DNA of 64,000 nucleotides from Verrucomicrobiota bacterium (GTDB lineage: Bacteria > Verrucomicrobiota > Verrucomicrobiia > Verrucomicrobiales > Akkermansiaceae): positions 24,860-88,859 of the forward strand of contig JAFLEH010000032.1 of NCBI GenBank assembly GCA_017301995.1, written 5' to 3'. The translations under genes were made by a program, and so were the position numbers. Positions 45,807-54,728 of this stretch are shown piece after piece. The notes beneath the pieces were generated by a model. It saw only the letters and a list, made by a program, of their open reading frames with translations. It was not told the DNA's origin and did no database searches. Within the stretch, counting starts at the first letter, position 1. Every line of letters starts with the position of its first letter.

Positions 45807-46094
45807 GCATGGGCGACCACGCAATCCTGTTGATAGAGTTCGAACACAAGCCCGCCGTGGAAGCTTTGTTCGGCGCTTCAACGCCAATTTAGCCGGCAAA
45901 AGCAAATGCATATCCCCTATCTACGGGCCAAATCAAGACACTGCGAAAACCCGCGTCTCCACTAGACACGCGCGACGGGACCACTCTGAATCCTAAACCC
46001 CGAAAAATTTTAAAGATTTTGATTTTTGTGTTTACAGATCTGCAATTTTGGTGAAATTTCAAGGCGGCCCTACTGCATGGCCCCCTGAATCATC
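45807..46094. other. Intergenic region with an AT-rich patch
   Basis: 288 nt without a convincing gene. From about 45997 to 46060 the sequence becomes markedly AT-rich (GAAAAATTTTAAAGATTTTG and a TTTTTGTGTTT run), in contrast to the high-GC surroundings. It is a likely promoter region for the gene starting at 46095. Confidence 0.4.
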
Positions 46095-46664
46095 ATGCAC
46101 CCCCGATCTTCTCGCAAGGGCAGGCTGGAAGCCAAAGCCCGGTCGATTCGCCACAAGCGTCCGTTTGTGGCGGCGGTGCTTGCTTCGGCCATCCACTACC
46201 TTTGTTTGGTGGCGACCGTAACTTGCGGGGTGATTTTCGCGCTCGATCCCCAGCAGAGAACGATGCGTGCTCTGGTGGCCTGCCTCGGGCTGTCACTCGT
46301 TTCCTGGCTGATCGCCTATTTCAGGCGCCGCGCGGCGGTGTGTCCGCTGTGCAAGGGCACGCCGATGCTCCATTCCGGGGCGCTTCCCCACGCCAAGGCG
46401 TTTCGTCTCCCTCCGTTCAATCACGGCGTTACCGCGGTTTTGAGTACGTTGGTGTCCCAGCAGTTCACCTGCATGTATTGCGGATGCCGCTTCGATCTGC
46501 TTAAGGAGTCGTCCCAGCATGTTTATACCGATGACGACCGGGCGCCCGCGCCTGGGGTTCCCCTCACCCGTCTGCCCGCGCGCCCGCGTGGCTCTGCGCC
46601 AGCGGCCACGCCACCTCTGGCACCAATCCGCGCCACCTTGCATCCTCCGACGCAATCATTCTGA
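46095..46664 (+). CDS. Small membrane protein with zinc-ribbon cysteines, unknown
   Basis: 189 residues. Two closely spaced membrane helices (about 25-48 and 56-74) precede cysteine pairs CPLCKG near 83 and CMYCGCR near 126, a probable zinc ribbon on the cytoplasmic side. The C-terminal 40 residues are Pro/Arg-rich and of low complexity. The last 101 nt overlap the 3' end of the convergent gene. The real stop might therefore be earlier in an ancestral form. Function unknown. Confidence 0.55.
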   Translation: MHPRSSRKGRLEAKARSIRHKRPFVAAVLASAIHYLCLVATVTCGVIFALDPQQRTMRALVACLGLSLVSWLIAYFRRRAAVCPLCKGTPMLHSGALPHAKAFRLPPFNHGVTAVLSTLVSQQFTCMYCGCRFDLLKESSQHVYTDDDRAPAPGVPLTRLPARPRGSAPAATPPLAPIRATLHPPTQSF

Positions 46665-47958
46665 GCACGTCGCGACCGGTGTGAAGCAGAAGGTCGCTGT
46701 CCTCGCAAGCGATGCCCACAATCCGCCGGTTTTCCCGGAAGTGCCGGTAAAGATGCACGCAATCCGCGGGTGCCATAAAGTTTTCCACCGAAACAAGCTC
46801 GCCGGTTCGGCGGTTTTTCCACGGGAACACATGAAGGGTCACCTGTTTGACAAACAGCCTGCCAAACGATTCCAACAGACCGCCGGCAAGGTTCTCGGAC
46901 CATTTCGGTTTGAACAACTCGTTGAGCAGGCCGATGCTGAGGATGATGCCTATAGGCCGGTTGGTGCAGCGCCCGAGCACCGCGGCGATGCGGTGGAATT
47001 CGGGGCAATTCGAGAGCAGCACGGTGATTCCGAGCGCCTGGAGCGCGTCCGCGCGCTCGATGAAGTCCACGGGATCCACGCCGGCGTCGCGCAGGAGGTT
47101 CTGTAGGGTGATCTCGCAGAGGACCAGCTCGCGGCCGGTGTCCGCCTGATCCAGCAAACCGAGAAACCCCTCCCTGGCGCCGCGGATCATTTCCAGATGG
47201 AGGTTCATGACCGGATCGAAGCTCCCCCGCAGCAACAGCAGCGGACGCCGATAGAGTGCCTCGGCCGGCTGCACGACCTCGCCGGTGGGAAGAAACATCG
47301 TCGCGTCGGTTAGACCGCTTTGGACCAGTTGCAGGGCGCACAGCCGGTTGTCGAAATTCATGTATCCGTGGCCGCCCAGTTTCAGCAGATCCACTTCGAC
47401 CCGCCCCGGCGAAAGGTTTTCCACCAGCGCCTCCACGAACCGCCGGAGATTGCCGCGGTGGTGGAATGCGGCGTATATCAGATTCACGCCCACCACGCCG
47501 AGCGCGTCCATCTGTTCGTTGCCGTCGTCATCCAACAATCGCACGTGAAGAATGATATCCGTCGGCGGATCGCCGGGTTGGCGCTGGAATCGGATACCCA
47601 ACCATCCGTGGCACTCGCCGGTGTCCTTCCATCCCCGCGCCTTCACCGTGTTGCAGAACGCAAAGAACCGTGTATCGGACCCGCGCCGCGGCGCCAACCG
47701 CTCCAACAGAATCCCGAACTCGTGATCCATCATCGCGGTCAGGCGCTCGGCGGACACGTAGCGCGCGGCTTTGCCATAGATCGCGTCGCTCATCGTCATG
47801 TCGTAGGCGGAAATCGATTTCGCCATCATGCCGGCGGTGCCGGATGCCCTGAAAAACCAATTCGCCGTCTCCTGACCCGCGCCGATCTCCGCGAAGGTCC
47901 CGTAAATCCCGGCATCGAGATTCAATTCGAGGGCCTTGTCGTAGGTTCCGGCGGTCAT
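46564..47958 (-). CDS. Conserved protein of unknown function
   Basis: 464 residues. The sequence is distinctive (YGTFAEIGAGQETANWFF, SAYDMTMSDAIYG, YVSAERLTAMMDHE, GVNLIYAAF, LESFGRLF) and matches, from memory, a widely conserved cytoplasmic family. Databases often label it nicotinate-nucleotide adenylyltransferase or TonB-dependent receptor without good support. No signal peptide, membrane helix or nucleotide-binding motif was seen. Its start overlaps the stop of the upstream zinc-ribbon gene (ATGA), indicating an operon. Confidence 0.6.
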   Translation of the reverse strand: MTAGTYDKALELNLDAGIYGTFAEIGAGQETANWFFRASGTAGMMAKSISAYDMTMSDAIYGKAARYVSAERLTAMMDHEFGILLERLAPRRGSDTRFFAFCNTVKARGWKDTGECHGWLGIRFQRQPGDPPTDIILHVRLLDDDGNEQMDALGVVGVNLIYAAFHHRGNLRRFVEALVENLSPGRVEVDLLKLGGHGYMNFDNRLCALQLVQSGLTDATMFLPTGEVVQPAEALYRRPLLLLRGSFDPVMNLHLEMIRGAREGFLGLLDQADTGRELVLCEITLQNLLRDAGVDPVDFIERADALQALGITVLLSNCPEFHRIAAVLGRCTNRPIGIILSIGLLNELFKPKWSENLAGGLLESFGRLFVKQVTLHVFPWKNRRTGELVSVENFMAPADCVHLYRHFRENRRIVGIACEDSDLLLHTGRDVLRMIASEDARWRGLVPEVAWPLAQSHAGARADG

Positions 47959-49151
47959 GTGGCTGGGTTGTTAGGTTCCACCCAGCCATCCGCCACCCAA
48001 TCGGTTATCAGAACCTGGTTGCTTCCCTCCGCCGCACCTTCCGGAAACTTCAGCCGCAGGATCATCGGCGATTGCTTGGCATCCGGATCCACCCGGATCT
48101 TCGAGTCGAGCAGCGTATCCCTTTCCACATAGCCGTAAACAGAGGTTTCACCATCGAGGGATTCCAACCTCAGCGACCTCCACTTGCGATCATCGGTGAA
48201 CGTGAAATTGTAATAGTCCACCGCCTTCACGATCACCCGGAAGAGCTTGGGCTGCGCCGGACGGTCCGCTAGAAACCCGGGCCACGGGGTCTCGCTCCAT
48301 CCGACCCAACTTTCCCAGTCGATCCGCAAGCCATCCGCGGTCCAGACGAAATTCATCACCTTGGTCGCTCGGTCGGCCGTCTGGACATCGATCATCACCG
48401 CCACCTCGCCGTGCTCCACCGAGCCCGACGTATTGAAAGCCGCCATGCCCAGTGGCTCCACCTTTCCACCGGGATACCACTCTTTCATTCTGGCCGCCGC
48501 GACATCCGGATTTCTAACCAACCTGGCGAGTTCCGGGATCGACTTCGCCTCGAGAAACGTTTTGGCCAATGGCGCGGCGGCCTCCAGCGTCTCGGACTCG
48601 GACTTCGCCGCAGGATCAAAACCAACGGTTTCCCCGGTTCCGCCCGGATTTTCCGGCGGAGGCTGCGGGGTGGAGCCCGACGTGATGGTGTCGTCCGTCC
48701 GTCCTTCGCGAAGCGCCAGGATCACGCCCCCCACCAAAAGGAGGAACGCCAACCCGCCACCTATCAATATCCACCGCATGGATCGCCCTTCGCGCCGGCT
48801 GGACGACCGGCGTGGCGACTTTCCATCCCGCTCCCATGACGGACCCGACCCGGATTTTCCGGAATCACCCCGCCGTTTTCTAACCCGCCTGCGGCGGAGC
48901 GAGCCCCCCTCGGCGGCGTCCTCTCCGTCCGTTTCCTCCGCCTGGGGTTCCTCCGGCCTCTCCTCGACAAGCGCAGGGGTCGGTTCGCCAGCGGCTGGTA
49001 TGCGCAGCAAGCGGCGGCAGCTCGGGCACACGATACCTCGCCCGTCATGCTCTCTCGGCACGCGGAAGACAAACCGGCAATCCGGACAGACAAAGCCGCC
49101 CCAACGCCGGCCACTCTCAGGATTGGCTGACACGGCGTGAACCTGTCCCAT
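47955..49151 (-). CDS. Membrane protein with N-terminal zinc ribbon, unknown
   Basis: ATG 49151 gives 398 residues starting MGQVHAVSANPE. A zinc ribbon (FVCPDCRF and IVCPSCRR) occupies residues 20-50, followed by an Arg/Ser-rich linker and one membrane helix (MRWILIGGGLAFLLLVGGVILAL) near 125-147. The extracytoplasmic part of about 240 residues looks alpha/beta and carries no recognised motif. It resembles zinc-ribbon membrane proteins common in Verrucomicrobiota. Function unknown. Confidence 0.6.
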   Translation of the reverse strand: MGQVHAVSANPESGRRWGGFVCPDCRFVFRVPREHDGRGIVCPSCRRLLRIPAAGEPTPALVEERPEEPQAEETDGEDAAEGGSLRRRRVRKRRGDSGKSGSGPSWERDGKSPRRSSSRREGRSMRWILIGGGLAFLLLVGGVILALREGRTDDTITSGSTPQPPPENPGGTGETVGFDPAAKSESETLEAAAPLAKTFLEAKSIPELARLVRNPDVAAARMKEWYPGGKVEPLGMAAFNTSGSVEHGEVAVMIDVQTADRATKVMNFVWTADGLRIDWESWVGWSETPWPGFLADRPAQPKLFRVIVKAVDYYNFTFTDDRKWRSLRLESLDGETSVYGYVERDTLLDSKIRVDPDAKQSPMILRLKFPEGAAEGSNQVLITDWVADGWVEPNNPAT

Positions 49152-49197
49152 CCCGCCCCGCTCCGCAAGCAAAACGTGGCGGGCAATCGCTCGCTTC

Positions 49198-50412
49198 CTA
49201 ACCGGCTAGCGTGCCGCCCACCGCGGATACCGGCAGATCGATCCGGAAAACCGTCCGGATCCCCGGCGAGGATTCGCAGATGATGGTTCCGCCATGTGCC
49301 TCCACCGCGCGTTTGACGATCGACAACCCGAGTCCGGTCCCCTTCACCTGATTCTGCGAGTGATGTTTCTCCACCCGATAGAAGCGCTTGAAAATAAACG
49401 GCAAATCCGCGGACGGGATGCCGATTCCGCGATCGACCACCTCGATCCGGAGCCCCTCCTCCGCGGCTTCGCTGCGGACTTTCATCTTCAGTCCGGGCTG
49501 CGGGTTCTGCTTGAGCGCGTTTTCGATCAGATTGAAGAGGATCTGCGCCCAGTAGAAGCGGTCGCCATGGAGAAGGACGTCTGGATCATGCAGTTCCACT
49601 TTCACCTCCGCCTGTTGCTCGCGGATCAGCGGCTCCAGGCGCTCGATGATGTCCTGAACGCACTCCGCCAACGAAAAATCCTCCGGTTTCAATGCCGAAG
49701 CACTGCCGGCCTCGATCCGGGAAATGAGCAGCATGTCCTCGATGATCCGGGCGATTCTGCCGGTGTGTTTTCGCATGATGCCCAGATAGCGGAGCGCGGT
49801 CTCGCGGTCGTCCATGATATCCGGAGCATCAACCAATGTTTCGAGATAACCGTCCACCAGCGTGATCGGAGTGCGCAATTCGTGGGAAGCGTTGGCCACG
49901 AAATCCTTGCGGATCTGGTCGAGCCGATGCCCGGCGGATAGATCCCGCAGCAGCAATCGGATCCGCGGCGGCTCGCCGCTCTCCGGAATAACCGCCGCAT
50001 CCGCCAACCACAGGCTTTCGCCCGTTCCCGGCGCGGTGCTGCGGTCCGGCGCGGCCTCGGGCGGCAGGACAATCTGGTCGGAAGCGGGAAATCCGCTGTC
50101 CCGGCAGGAAAGGTAGGGGTCGGCCAACCGCGAATCGCCAAGCGCTTCCACCACCGGCCTTCCAACCGGCGGCGGCGGTCCGAAAACCCGCGTCGCGGCC
50201 TCGTTGGCCTGCACCACGATACCACTGGCATCCACCACGAAAAACGGATCCGGAAACGCGTCGAGCAAGATGGACGCGTCGGTGCGGTTCACCGAGCCGC
50301 CCGCCCGCGGAATCGTGCCGCTCGCGGTCTGTCTGACCTTCCGGGATCGCCACAGCGCGAAAGCCAGCACCACCGTGCTGATACCTAACAGGATAGCAAT
50401 CGTTTCCGCCAT
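49198..50412 (-). CDS. phoR: Sensor histidine kinase PhoR-like
   Basis: 404 residues. One membrane helix at about 3-22, a PAS domain (about 45-140, ILLDAFPDPFFVVD), the HisKA box with the phospho-accepting His in VANASHELRTPITLV near 175, and a HATPase with NLIENALKQNPQ near 288, DRGIGIP and GTGLGLSIV near 360. This is the PhoR layout: membrane anchor, PAS and kinase. It is the last gene of a leftward pstB-pstB-phoU-phoB-phoR set, 20 nt after phoB. It probably responds to phosphate supply through PhoU and the Pst transporter. Confidence 0.88.
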   Translation of the reverse strand: MAETIAILLGISTVVLAFALWRSRKVRQTASGTIPRAGGSVNRTDASILLDAFPDPFFVVDASGIVVQANEAATRVFGPPPPVGRPVVEALGDSRLADPYLSCRDSGFPASDQIVLPPEAAPDRSTAPGTGESLWLADAAVIPESGEPPRIRLLLRDLSAGHRLDQIRKDFVANASHELRTPITLVDGYLETLVDAPDIMDDRETALRYLGIMRKHTGRIARIIEDMLLISRIEAGSASALKPEDFSLAECVQDIIERLEPLIREQQAEVKVELHDPDVLLHGDRFYWAQILFNLIENALKQNPQPGLKMKVRSEAAEEGLRIEVVDRGIGIPSADLPFIFKRFYRVEKHHSQNQVKGTGLGLSIVKRAVEAHGGTIICESSPGIRTVFRIDLPVSAVGGTLAG

Positions 50413-50432
50413 GATTATCCGATGCGCCCGCC

Positions 50433-51116
50433 TCAGCGCGGGATGCGGAACAGATAGCCGGTATTTCGGACGGTTTCAATGCAATTCGCGTGCTCGCCGA
50501 GCTTCGCACGCAAACGCTTGACGTGGGTGTCCAGCGTGCGGCTGTGGGCGGCATCGCTGTAGCCCCAAACGGCCCGCAGCAACTCGGTCCGCTCGCACGG
50601 CGTGTCGGCCTTCTCGCACAAATGCAGCAGCAGCTTATATTCCGTTAGAGTAAGTTCCAGCGGCAGGTTGTCCATGTAGCAGACAAAGGCCGGCAGATCG
50701 AACCGGAACGACCCCGCGGACAGCGATTCCACCGCTTCCGCCGTCCGCTCGGTCCGCTTGAGAGCCACCTTGATGCGGAGAATCAGCTCCTTCGGCGAAA
50801 ACGGTTTGGTGATATAATCATCCGCGCCAAGTTCCAGGCCTGCCACGCGGTCTTCGGTCTGGGCGCGGGCGGTTAGCATGATGACCGGCGTTTTCCTCGT
50901 GCCGGGAAACCGTCTCAGTTCCTTGAACAGCCGCACGCCATCCATTCCCGGCAGCATCAGGTCCAACAGGATCAGATCGGGAGCCTCGGTGCGGGCCAGA
51001 TTGAGTCCGCTGATGCCGTCATTCGCCTGTACCGCCTCGAACCCCTCGCGCCGCAGGTGCAGTGACACCAAATCCGCGATGTCCACCTCGTCTTCGATGA
51101 TCAGGATTTTGCTCAT
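50433..51116 (-). CDS. phoB: Response regulator PhoB-like
   Basis: ATG 51116 starts MSKILIIEDEVDIADL; 227 residues. The receiver domain has the acidic pair near 9-10, phospho-acceptor Asp in LILLDLMLPGMDG near 53, Thr in IMLTARA, and Lys in DDYITKPF. The C-terminal winged helix is of the OmpR/PhoB type (LTLTEYKLL, LLRAVWGY, TLDTHVKRLRAKL, VRNTGYLF). It lies 19 nt from phoU and 20 nt from phoR. As PhoB it would activate phosphate-starvation genes; the cluster context supports this over other OmpR-type regulators. Confidence 0.88.
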   Translation of the reverse strand: MSKILIIEDEVDIADLVSLHLRREGFEAVQANDGISGLNLARTEAPDLILLDLMLPGMDGVRLFKELRRFPGTRKTPVIMLTARAQTEDRVAGLELGADDYITKPFSPKELILRIKVALKRTERTAEAVESLSAGSFRFDLPAFVCYMDNLPLELTLTEYKLLLHLCEKADTPCERTELLRAVWGYSDAAHSRTLDTHVKRLRAKLGEHANCIETVRNTGYLFRIPR

Positions 51117-51135
51117 GGCAGTTTGATGTTGGATT

Positions 51136-51831
51136 TCACTGGCTGGCATCTCCGCCGGAGCCGTTTTTCCGATGCTCGTGGCGGATGTCCTTCGCGCTTT
51201 CCAAAAACACCGTTTCCTCGCCGATGTTCACCGATAGATCACCTATCCGCTCCAAAGACCGGGAAACGAAAATCAGATGCAGCCATGCCTCGGCCGGGCC
51301 TTCGTGGGCCTCCAACTTGGCACTGTAGGCACGGGTAAGCTGCTTGTGCAGTCGATCGATTTCCCGGTCCTTCGCATCGAGCGACTCACCGAGATCGGGG
51401 TCATGCTGGGTATAGGCATCCATGGCATCGCGCAGCAGCGAGTAGGCGTCCGCGTAGAGCGGTTCCAGCCATTGGACCTCGGCCTGCGGCGGCAGCAGGT
51501 TGAGTTTGCGCGCCCGCTTGGCAATGCCCACGGCGTGGTCCGAGATGCGCTCGAGGCTGGTGCTGATCTTCATGCTGGCGATGATCATCCGCAGGTCGGA
51601 CGCCACCGGATGAAACCGCAGCAACGCCTCCATGCCCATCTGATCCACCCGGCGCTCCAGATCGTCCACATCATTGTCGGCGGCGATCACCGCGTGCGCC
51701 AGATCGGTATCGGCCGTGAGCAGCGCTTTCATCGCATGCTCGAGGTTCTGGCGGGTCAGGGTGGCCATCTTCAGAATCATCTCCTGAAACTGGCGGAGTG
51801 TCTGGTCGTATTCGCGGAATATATGGGACAT
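51136..51831 (-). CDS. phoU: Phosphate transport regulator PhoU
   Basis: 231 residues with two repeats of a three-helix bundle. The family motifs are visible (ADNDVDDLERRVDQMG near 50, FHPVASDLRMIIASMKISTS near 72, ERISDHAVGIAKRAR near 94; second repeat AKDREIDRLHKQL, LERIGDLSVNIGEETVFL). PhoU links the Pst transporter to the PhoR kinase and prevents excess phosphate uptake. It sits between pstB and phoB. Confidence 0.93.
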   Translation of the reverse strand: MSHIFREYDQTLRQFQEMILKMATLTRQNLEHAMKALLTADTDLAHAVIAADNDVDDLERRVDQMGMEALLRFHPVASDLRMIIASMKISTSLERISDHAVGIAKRARKLNLLPPQAEVQWLEPLYADAYSLLRDAMDAYTQHDPDLGESLDAKDREIDRLHKQLTRAYSAKLEAHEGPAEAWLHLIFVSRSLERIGDLSVNIGEETVFLESAKDIRHEHRKNGSGGDASQ

Positions 51832-51939
51832 GGGAGTGATGGGTTGTCGGTTGTCAGATGGAAAAGGAAATCATATGTCGGACGGCAAAGGCGCGCCACG
51901 TTGGCAGGCTGCCGGATCGGTCATGGACGGGCAACGGTT

Positions 51940-52731
51940 TCATCCGAATGTCCCCCTGATGTAATTCTCGGTCAGCTTGTTCGCCGGATTGCTGAAGATC
52001 ACCATCGTGTCCGCGAACTCCACCAGCTCTCCCAGATAAAAGAACGCGGTCTGGTCGGAAACACGGCTGGCCTGTTGCATGGAGTGGGTCACGATCACGA
52101 TGCAGTAGCGCTCCCGCAGCTCGCGGATCAGGTCCTCCACGCGGGCAGTGGCGATCGGATCCAGCGCGCTGCACGGTTCGTCCATCAGCACCACCCTCGG
52201 ATTCACCGCCAGGCTGCGGGCGATGCACAACCGCTGCTGCTGGCCGCCCGACAACCCGAGCGCGGATTCGCGGAGCCGGTCCTTCACCTCATCCCACAGC
52301 GCGGCGGACCGCAGCGCGGCCTCGACCCGTCCTTCGAGTTCGGACTTCCCGACAACACTCCCGTGCAGCCTCAGACCGAACGCCACGTTGTCGAAAATGC
52401 TATAGGGAAACGGATTCGACTTCTGGAAGACCATGCCCACCTCGCGCCGCAGTTTGACGACATCCACCGACTTGTGCAGGATATCGATCCCACCCACGCG
52501 GATGCTGCCCTTGGTCACCCTGGCGCCGGGAATCTCGTCATTCATCCGGTTGAGGCAGCGCAGCAGAGTCGATTTTCCGCATCCGGACGGACCGATGAAC
52601 GCGGTCACCTTGCGGTCGGCCACCGTTAGCGAGATGTCTTTCAGCGCCATGGTGTGGCCATAACAAAAATCCATCCCGCCCACCTCAATGGCGGGCCGGG
52701 GTTCTTGCGTGTCTGGAGAGTCGCTAGCCAT
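51940..52731 (-). CDS. pstB: Phosphate ABC transporter ATP-binding protein, copy 1
   Basis: 263 residues. Walker A GPSGCGKSTLL near 52, Q-loop MVFQKSNPFPYSI, signature LSGGQQQRLCIARSLA near 160, Walker B VVLMDEPCSALDP near 181 and switch His in VIVTHSMQQA near 213. The NRMNDEIPGARV segment after Walker A is specific to PstB. It is 15 nt downstream of a second pstB and 108 nt upstream of phoU. Confidence 0.93.
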   Translation of the reverse strand: MASDSPDTQEPRPAIEVGGMDFCYGHTMALKDISLTVADRKVTAFIGPSGCGKSTLLRCLNRMNDEIPGARVTKGSIRVGGIDILHKSVDVVKLRREVGMVFQKSNPFPYSIFDNVAFGLRLHGSVVGKSELEGRVEAALRSAALWDEVKDRLRESALGLSGGQQQRLCIARSLAVNPRVVLMDEPCSALDPIATARVEDLIRELRERYCIVIVTHSMQQASRVSDQTAFFYLGELVEFADTMVIFSNPANKLTENYIRGTFG

Positions 52732-52746
52732 CTTGATCCGTGGTTT

Positions 52747-53547
52747 CTATCCGAATGAGCCGGTCACGTAAGCGAGGGTTTGCGGATCCTTCGGGGTATT
52801 GAAAATCTCCAGCGTCGGCCCGGTTTCCACGAGCTTTCCGAGGTACATGAACGCGGTGATGTCCGAGCAACGGGTCGCCTGGGACATGTTGTGGGTCACA
52901 ATGACGATGGTGTAGTCGCGTTTCAGGTCATGAAGCAGTTCCTCAATCTTGAGCGTGGCGATCGGGTCGAGCGCGGCGCAGGGTTCGTCCATGAGCAGGA
53001 TGTCCGGACGGTTGGCAATGGCGCGGGCGATGCAGAGCCGCTGCTGCTGGCCGCCGGACAACCCCAGGGCGCTGCGGTGCAGACGGTCCTTCACCTCATC
53101 CCACAGTGCCGCCGACCGGAGGGCGGCTTCGGCCGCATCGTCCAGTTCCGACCGCTTGGTCATTCCGGAAATCCGCAGGCTGAAGACCACGTTCTCATAC
53201 ACCGATTTGGGAAACGGATTGTATTTTTGAAAAACCATCCCCACCCGGCGGCGGAGTTCCTGCAAGTCGATGTCGGCGCGATAGATATCAATTCCGTGAA
53301 TGTGGACGGATCCGCCGGTCACCGCCGCGCCCGGAATCCGGTCGTTGATCCGGTTGAGGCACCGCAGCAGGGTTGATTTTCCGCAACCCGATGGACCGAT
53401 GAACGCGGTTATCTGTCGGGCGGGAATATCGAGAGAGATATCATGGAGCGCCTGCTTTTCTCCATAGGCGAAACGCAAATCGCGGATCTCGACCGCGGAA
53501 CTCGGCGCGCTCGGAATCAATGGTTCATCGGAGGAAGGTTCGGTCAT
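52747..53547 (-). CDS. pstB: Phosphate ABC transporter ATP-binding protein, copy 2
   Basis: ATG 53547 (MTEPSSDEPLIPS) gives 266 residues with a non-conserved N-terminal extension of about 20. Walker A (GPSGCGKSTLL), the PstB-specific NRINDRIPGAAV, signature LSGGQQQRLCIARAIA and Walker B ILLMDEPCAALDP are all intact. It is similar but clearly not identical to the copy downstream, so the duplication is old or one copy was acquired. No pstS, pstC or pstA is near. Confidence 0.93.
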   Translation of the reverse strand: MTEPSSDEPLIPSAPSSAVEIRDLRFAYGEKQALHDISLDIPARQITAFIGPSGCGKSTLLRCLNRINDRIPGAAVTGGSVHIHGIDIYRADIDLQELRRRVGMVFQKYNPFPKSVYENVVFSLRISGMTKRSELDDAAEAALRSAALWDEVKDRLHRSALGLSGGQQQRLCIARAIANRPDILLMDEPCAALDPIATLKIEELLHDLKRDYTIVIVTHNMSQATRCSDITAFMYLGKLVETGPTLEIFNTPKDPQTLAYVTGSFG

Positions 53548-53610
53548 CGGAAAATCAGGCGCGCCCGGCACGCGCCGACAGCTTTCCAGAATCCGGCACC
53601 ATGACAAAGC

Positions 53611-53639
53611 CCGAAATGTGACGGAATTGTCACATTCGG
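53611..53639. promoter_or_regulatory. Palindrome upstream of the pst-pho cluster
   Basis: AATGTGAC (53615-53622) and GTCACATT (53629-53636) are perfect 8-bp arms around GGAATT, extended by a CCGA/TCGG pairing outside. It lies 64-90 nt upstream of the first pstB start and just after the stop of the Pro-rich gene. A regulator operator is likely; a hairpin ending the upstream transcript is the alternative. The GTCAC units recall parts of the enteric Pho box but the spacing differs. Confidence 0.55.
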
Positions 53640-53653
53640 AGTGCCCGCACCAA

Positions 53654-54583
53654 TCACTTGGCCAACTCGCGAGCCACGATCATCAGCGTTTCCCGCACAC
53701 CGGGAGCGAATCCGCCGTCGGTTTGGGCGGCAAGGATCACGCTGCCCTCGCGGATGAATTCCATCGGCGACGATCCGCAATAGATCCGCAGGCCGCTGGT
53801 ACCGAACCCGAGTCCGGCCAACAGCTTTCTCAGGCTATCGAGCGCGTCCATGTGCTGGATGTCCACCCGCGCCACATGGCGGATGCCCGGGAGGGCGCGC
53901 GCCCGCTGGAGGATTTCGTCATGGCTCATTTCACGGTCCACCCCGAAAATCGCCCGGAGTTCGATCTGCCGGATGCCTGCGGAATCCGCTGGTTCGCTCA
54001 TCGCCACTGGGGCCGGGGCCTGCACGGGCGGCGGGATCACCGGTTGTGAAACCGGCGGCGGCGCGGGTGCCGCCGCTGGCGCTGCAAACACCGATTGCGG
54101 CTGGACGGGCGCGAACGGAGCGGCGGCCACCGGTGGGGCTTGATAGGAAGCTTGCTGCGGCGCGGGCGCGGGGGCCTGCGGTTGTGCCCATCCGCTGAAG
54201 GCGGCGGGCGCCTGATAGACCGGGCTTGCGAATGGCTGTTGTTGGGGAGCCTGCTGTGGCGCGGGCGACGACGCCAAACCGAACGGCGATGGCGCGGAAA
54301 CCGGCTGAAATGGCGACGCGACCGGCGCGACAGCCTCAAACCCCACATCCCCGCCGTCCTCGGCCAATTGGAAAGGCGACTCGGACTTTGCCCTGCGCTC
54401 CGGAAGCCGGGCCGGCTTTCCGGGTTCCACCGGACGCGATCCGTTGGGCTCATCCACCACGGTAAACGGCGACTTCTCCACCGCCATGAACGGACTGGCC
54501 ATGGCACCCGGAGCCACAGCGGCAAAAGGACTCACCGGCTGGTGGCCGGAAACAGCTTCGAAAATTCCCTCGTTATTGCTCAT
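53654..54583 (-). CDS. Proline/alanine-rich protein, unknown
   Basis: ATG 54583 (MSNNEGIFEAVSG) gives 309 residues. The first 200 are low-complexity Pro/Ala/Gln with repeats such as SPFxxV, YQAPP and FAAP. The last 105 (from IRQIELRAIFGVDREMS) form a compact alpha/beta domain ending VRETLMIVARELAK. Nothing catalytic is visible. The composition resembles the Pro-rich tail of the P-loop protein at 28179-30614, hinting at a shared partner or a phylum-specific scaffold style. Confidence 0.55.
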   Translation of the reverse strand: MSNNEGIFEAVSGHQPVSPFAAVAPGAMASPFMAVEKSPFTVVDEPNGSRPVEPGKPARLPERRAKSESPFQLAEDGGDVGFEAVAPVASPFQPVSAPSPFGLASSPAPQQAPQQQPFASPVYQAPAAFSGWAQPQAPAPAPQQASYQAPPVAAAPFAPVQPQSVFAAPAAAPAPPPVSQPVIPPPVQAPAPVAMSEPADSAGIRQIELRAIFGVDREMSHDEILQRARALPGIRHVARVDIQHMDALDSLRKLLAGLGFGTSGLRIYCGSSPMEFIREGSVILAAQTDGGFAPGVRETLMIVARELAK

Positions 54584-54728
54584 GGGTGGATCGGATTGGT
54601 TGATAGGGGGGCTTGCGTACAGGCAAAATAACGCGCTCGGCCACCGCAAACTAGCCACCGGACACCCGCCTGTCAATCAGGAAGTTCGACAATCCCAAAC
54701 AATCTTGCGTTCAATCCGCGACCGCATT

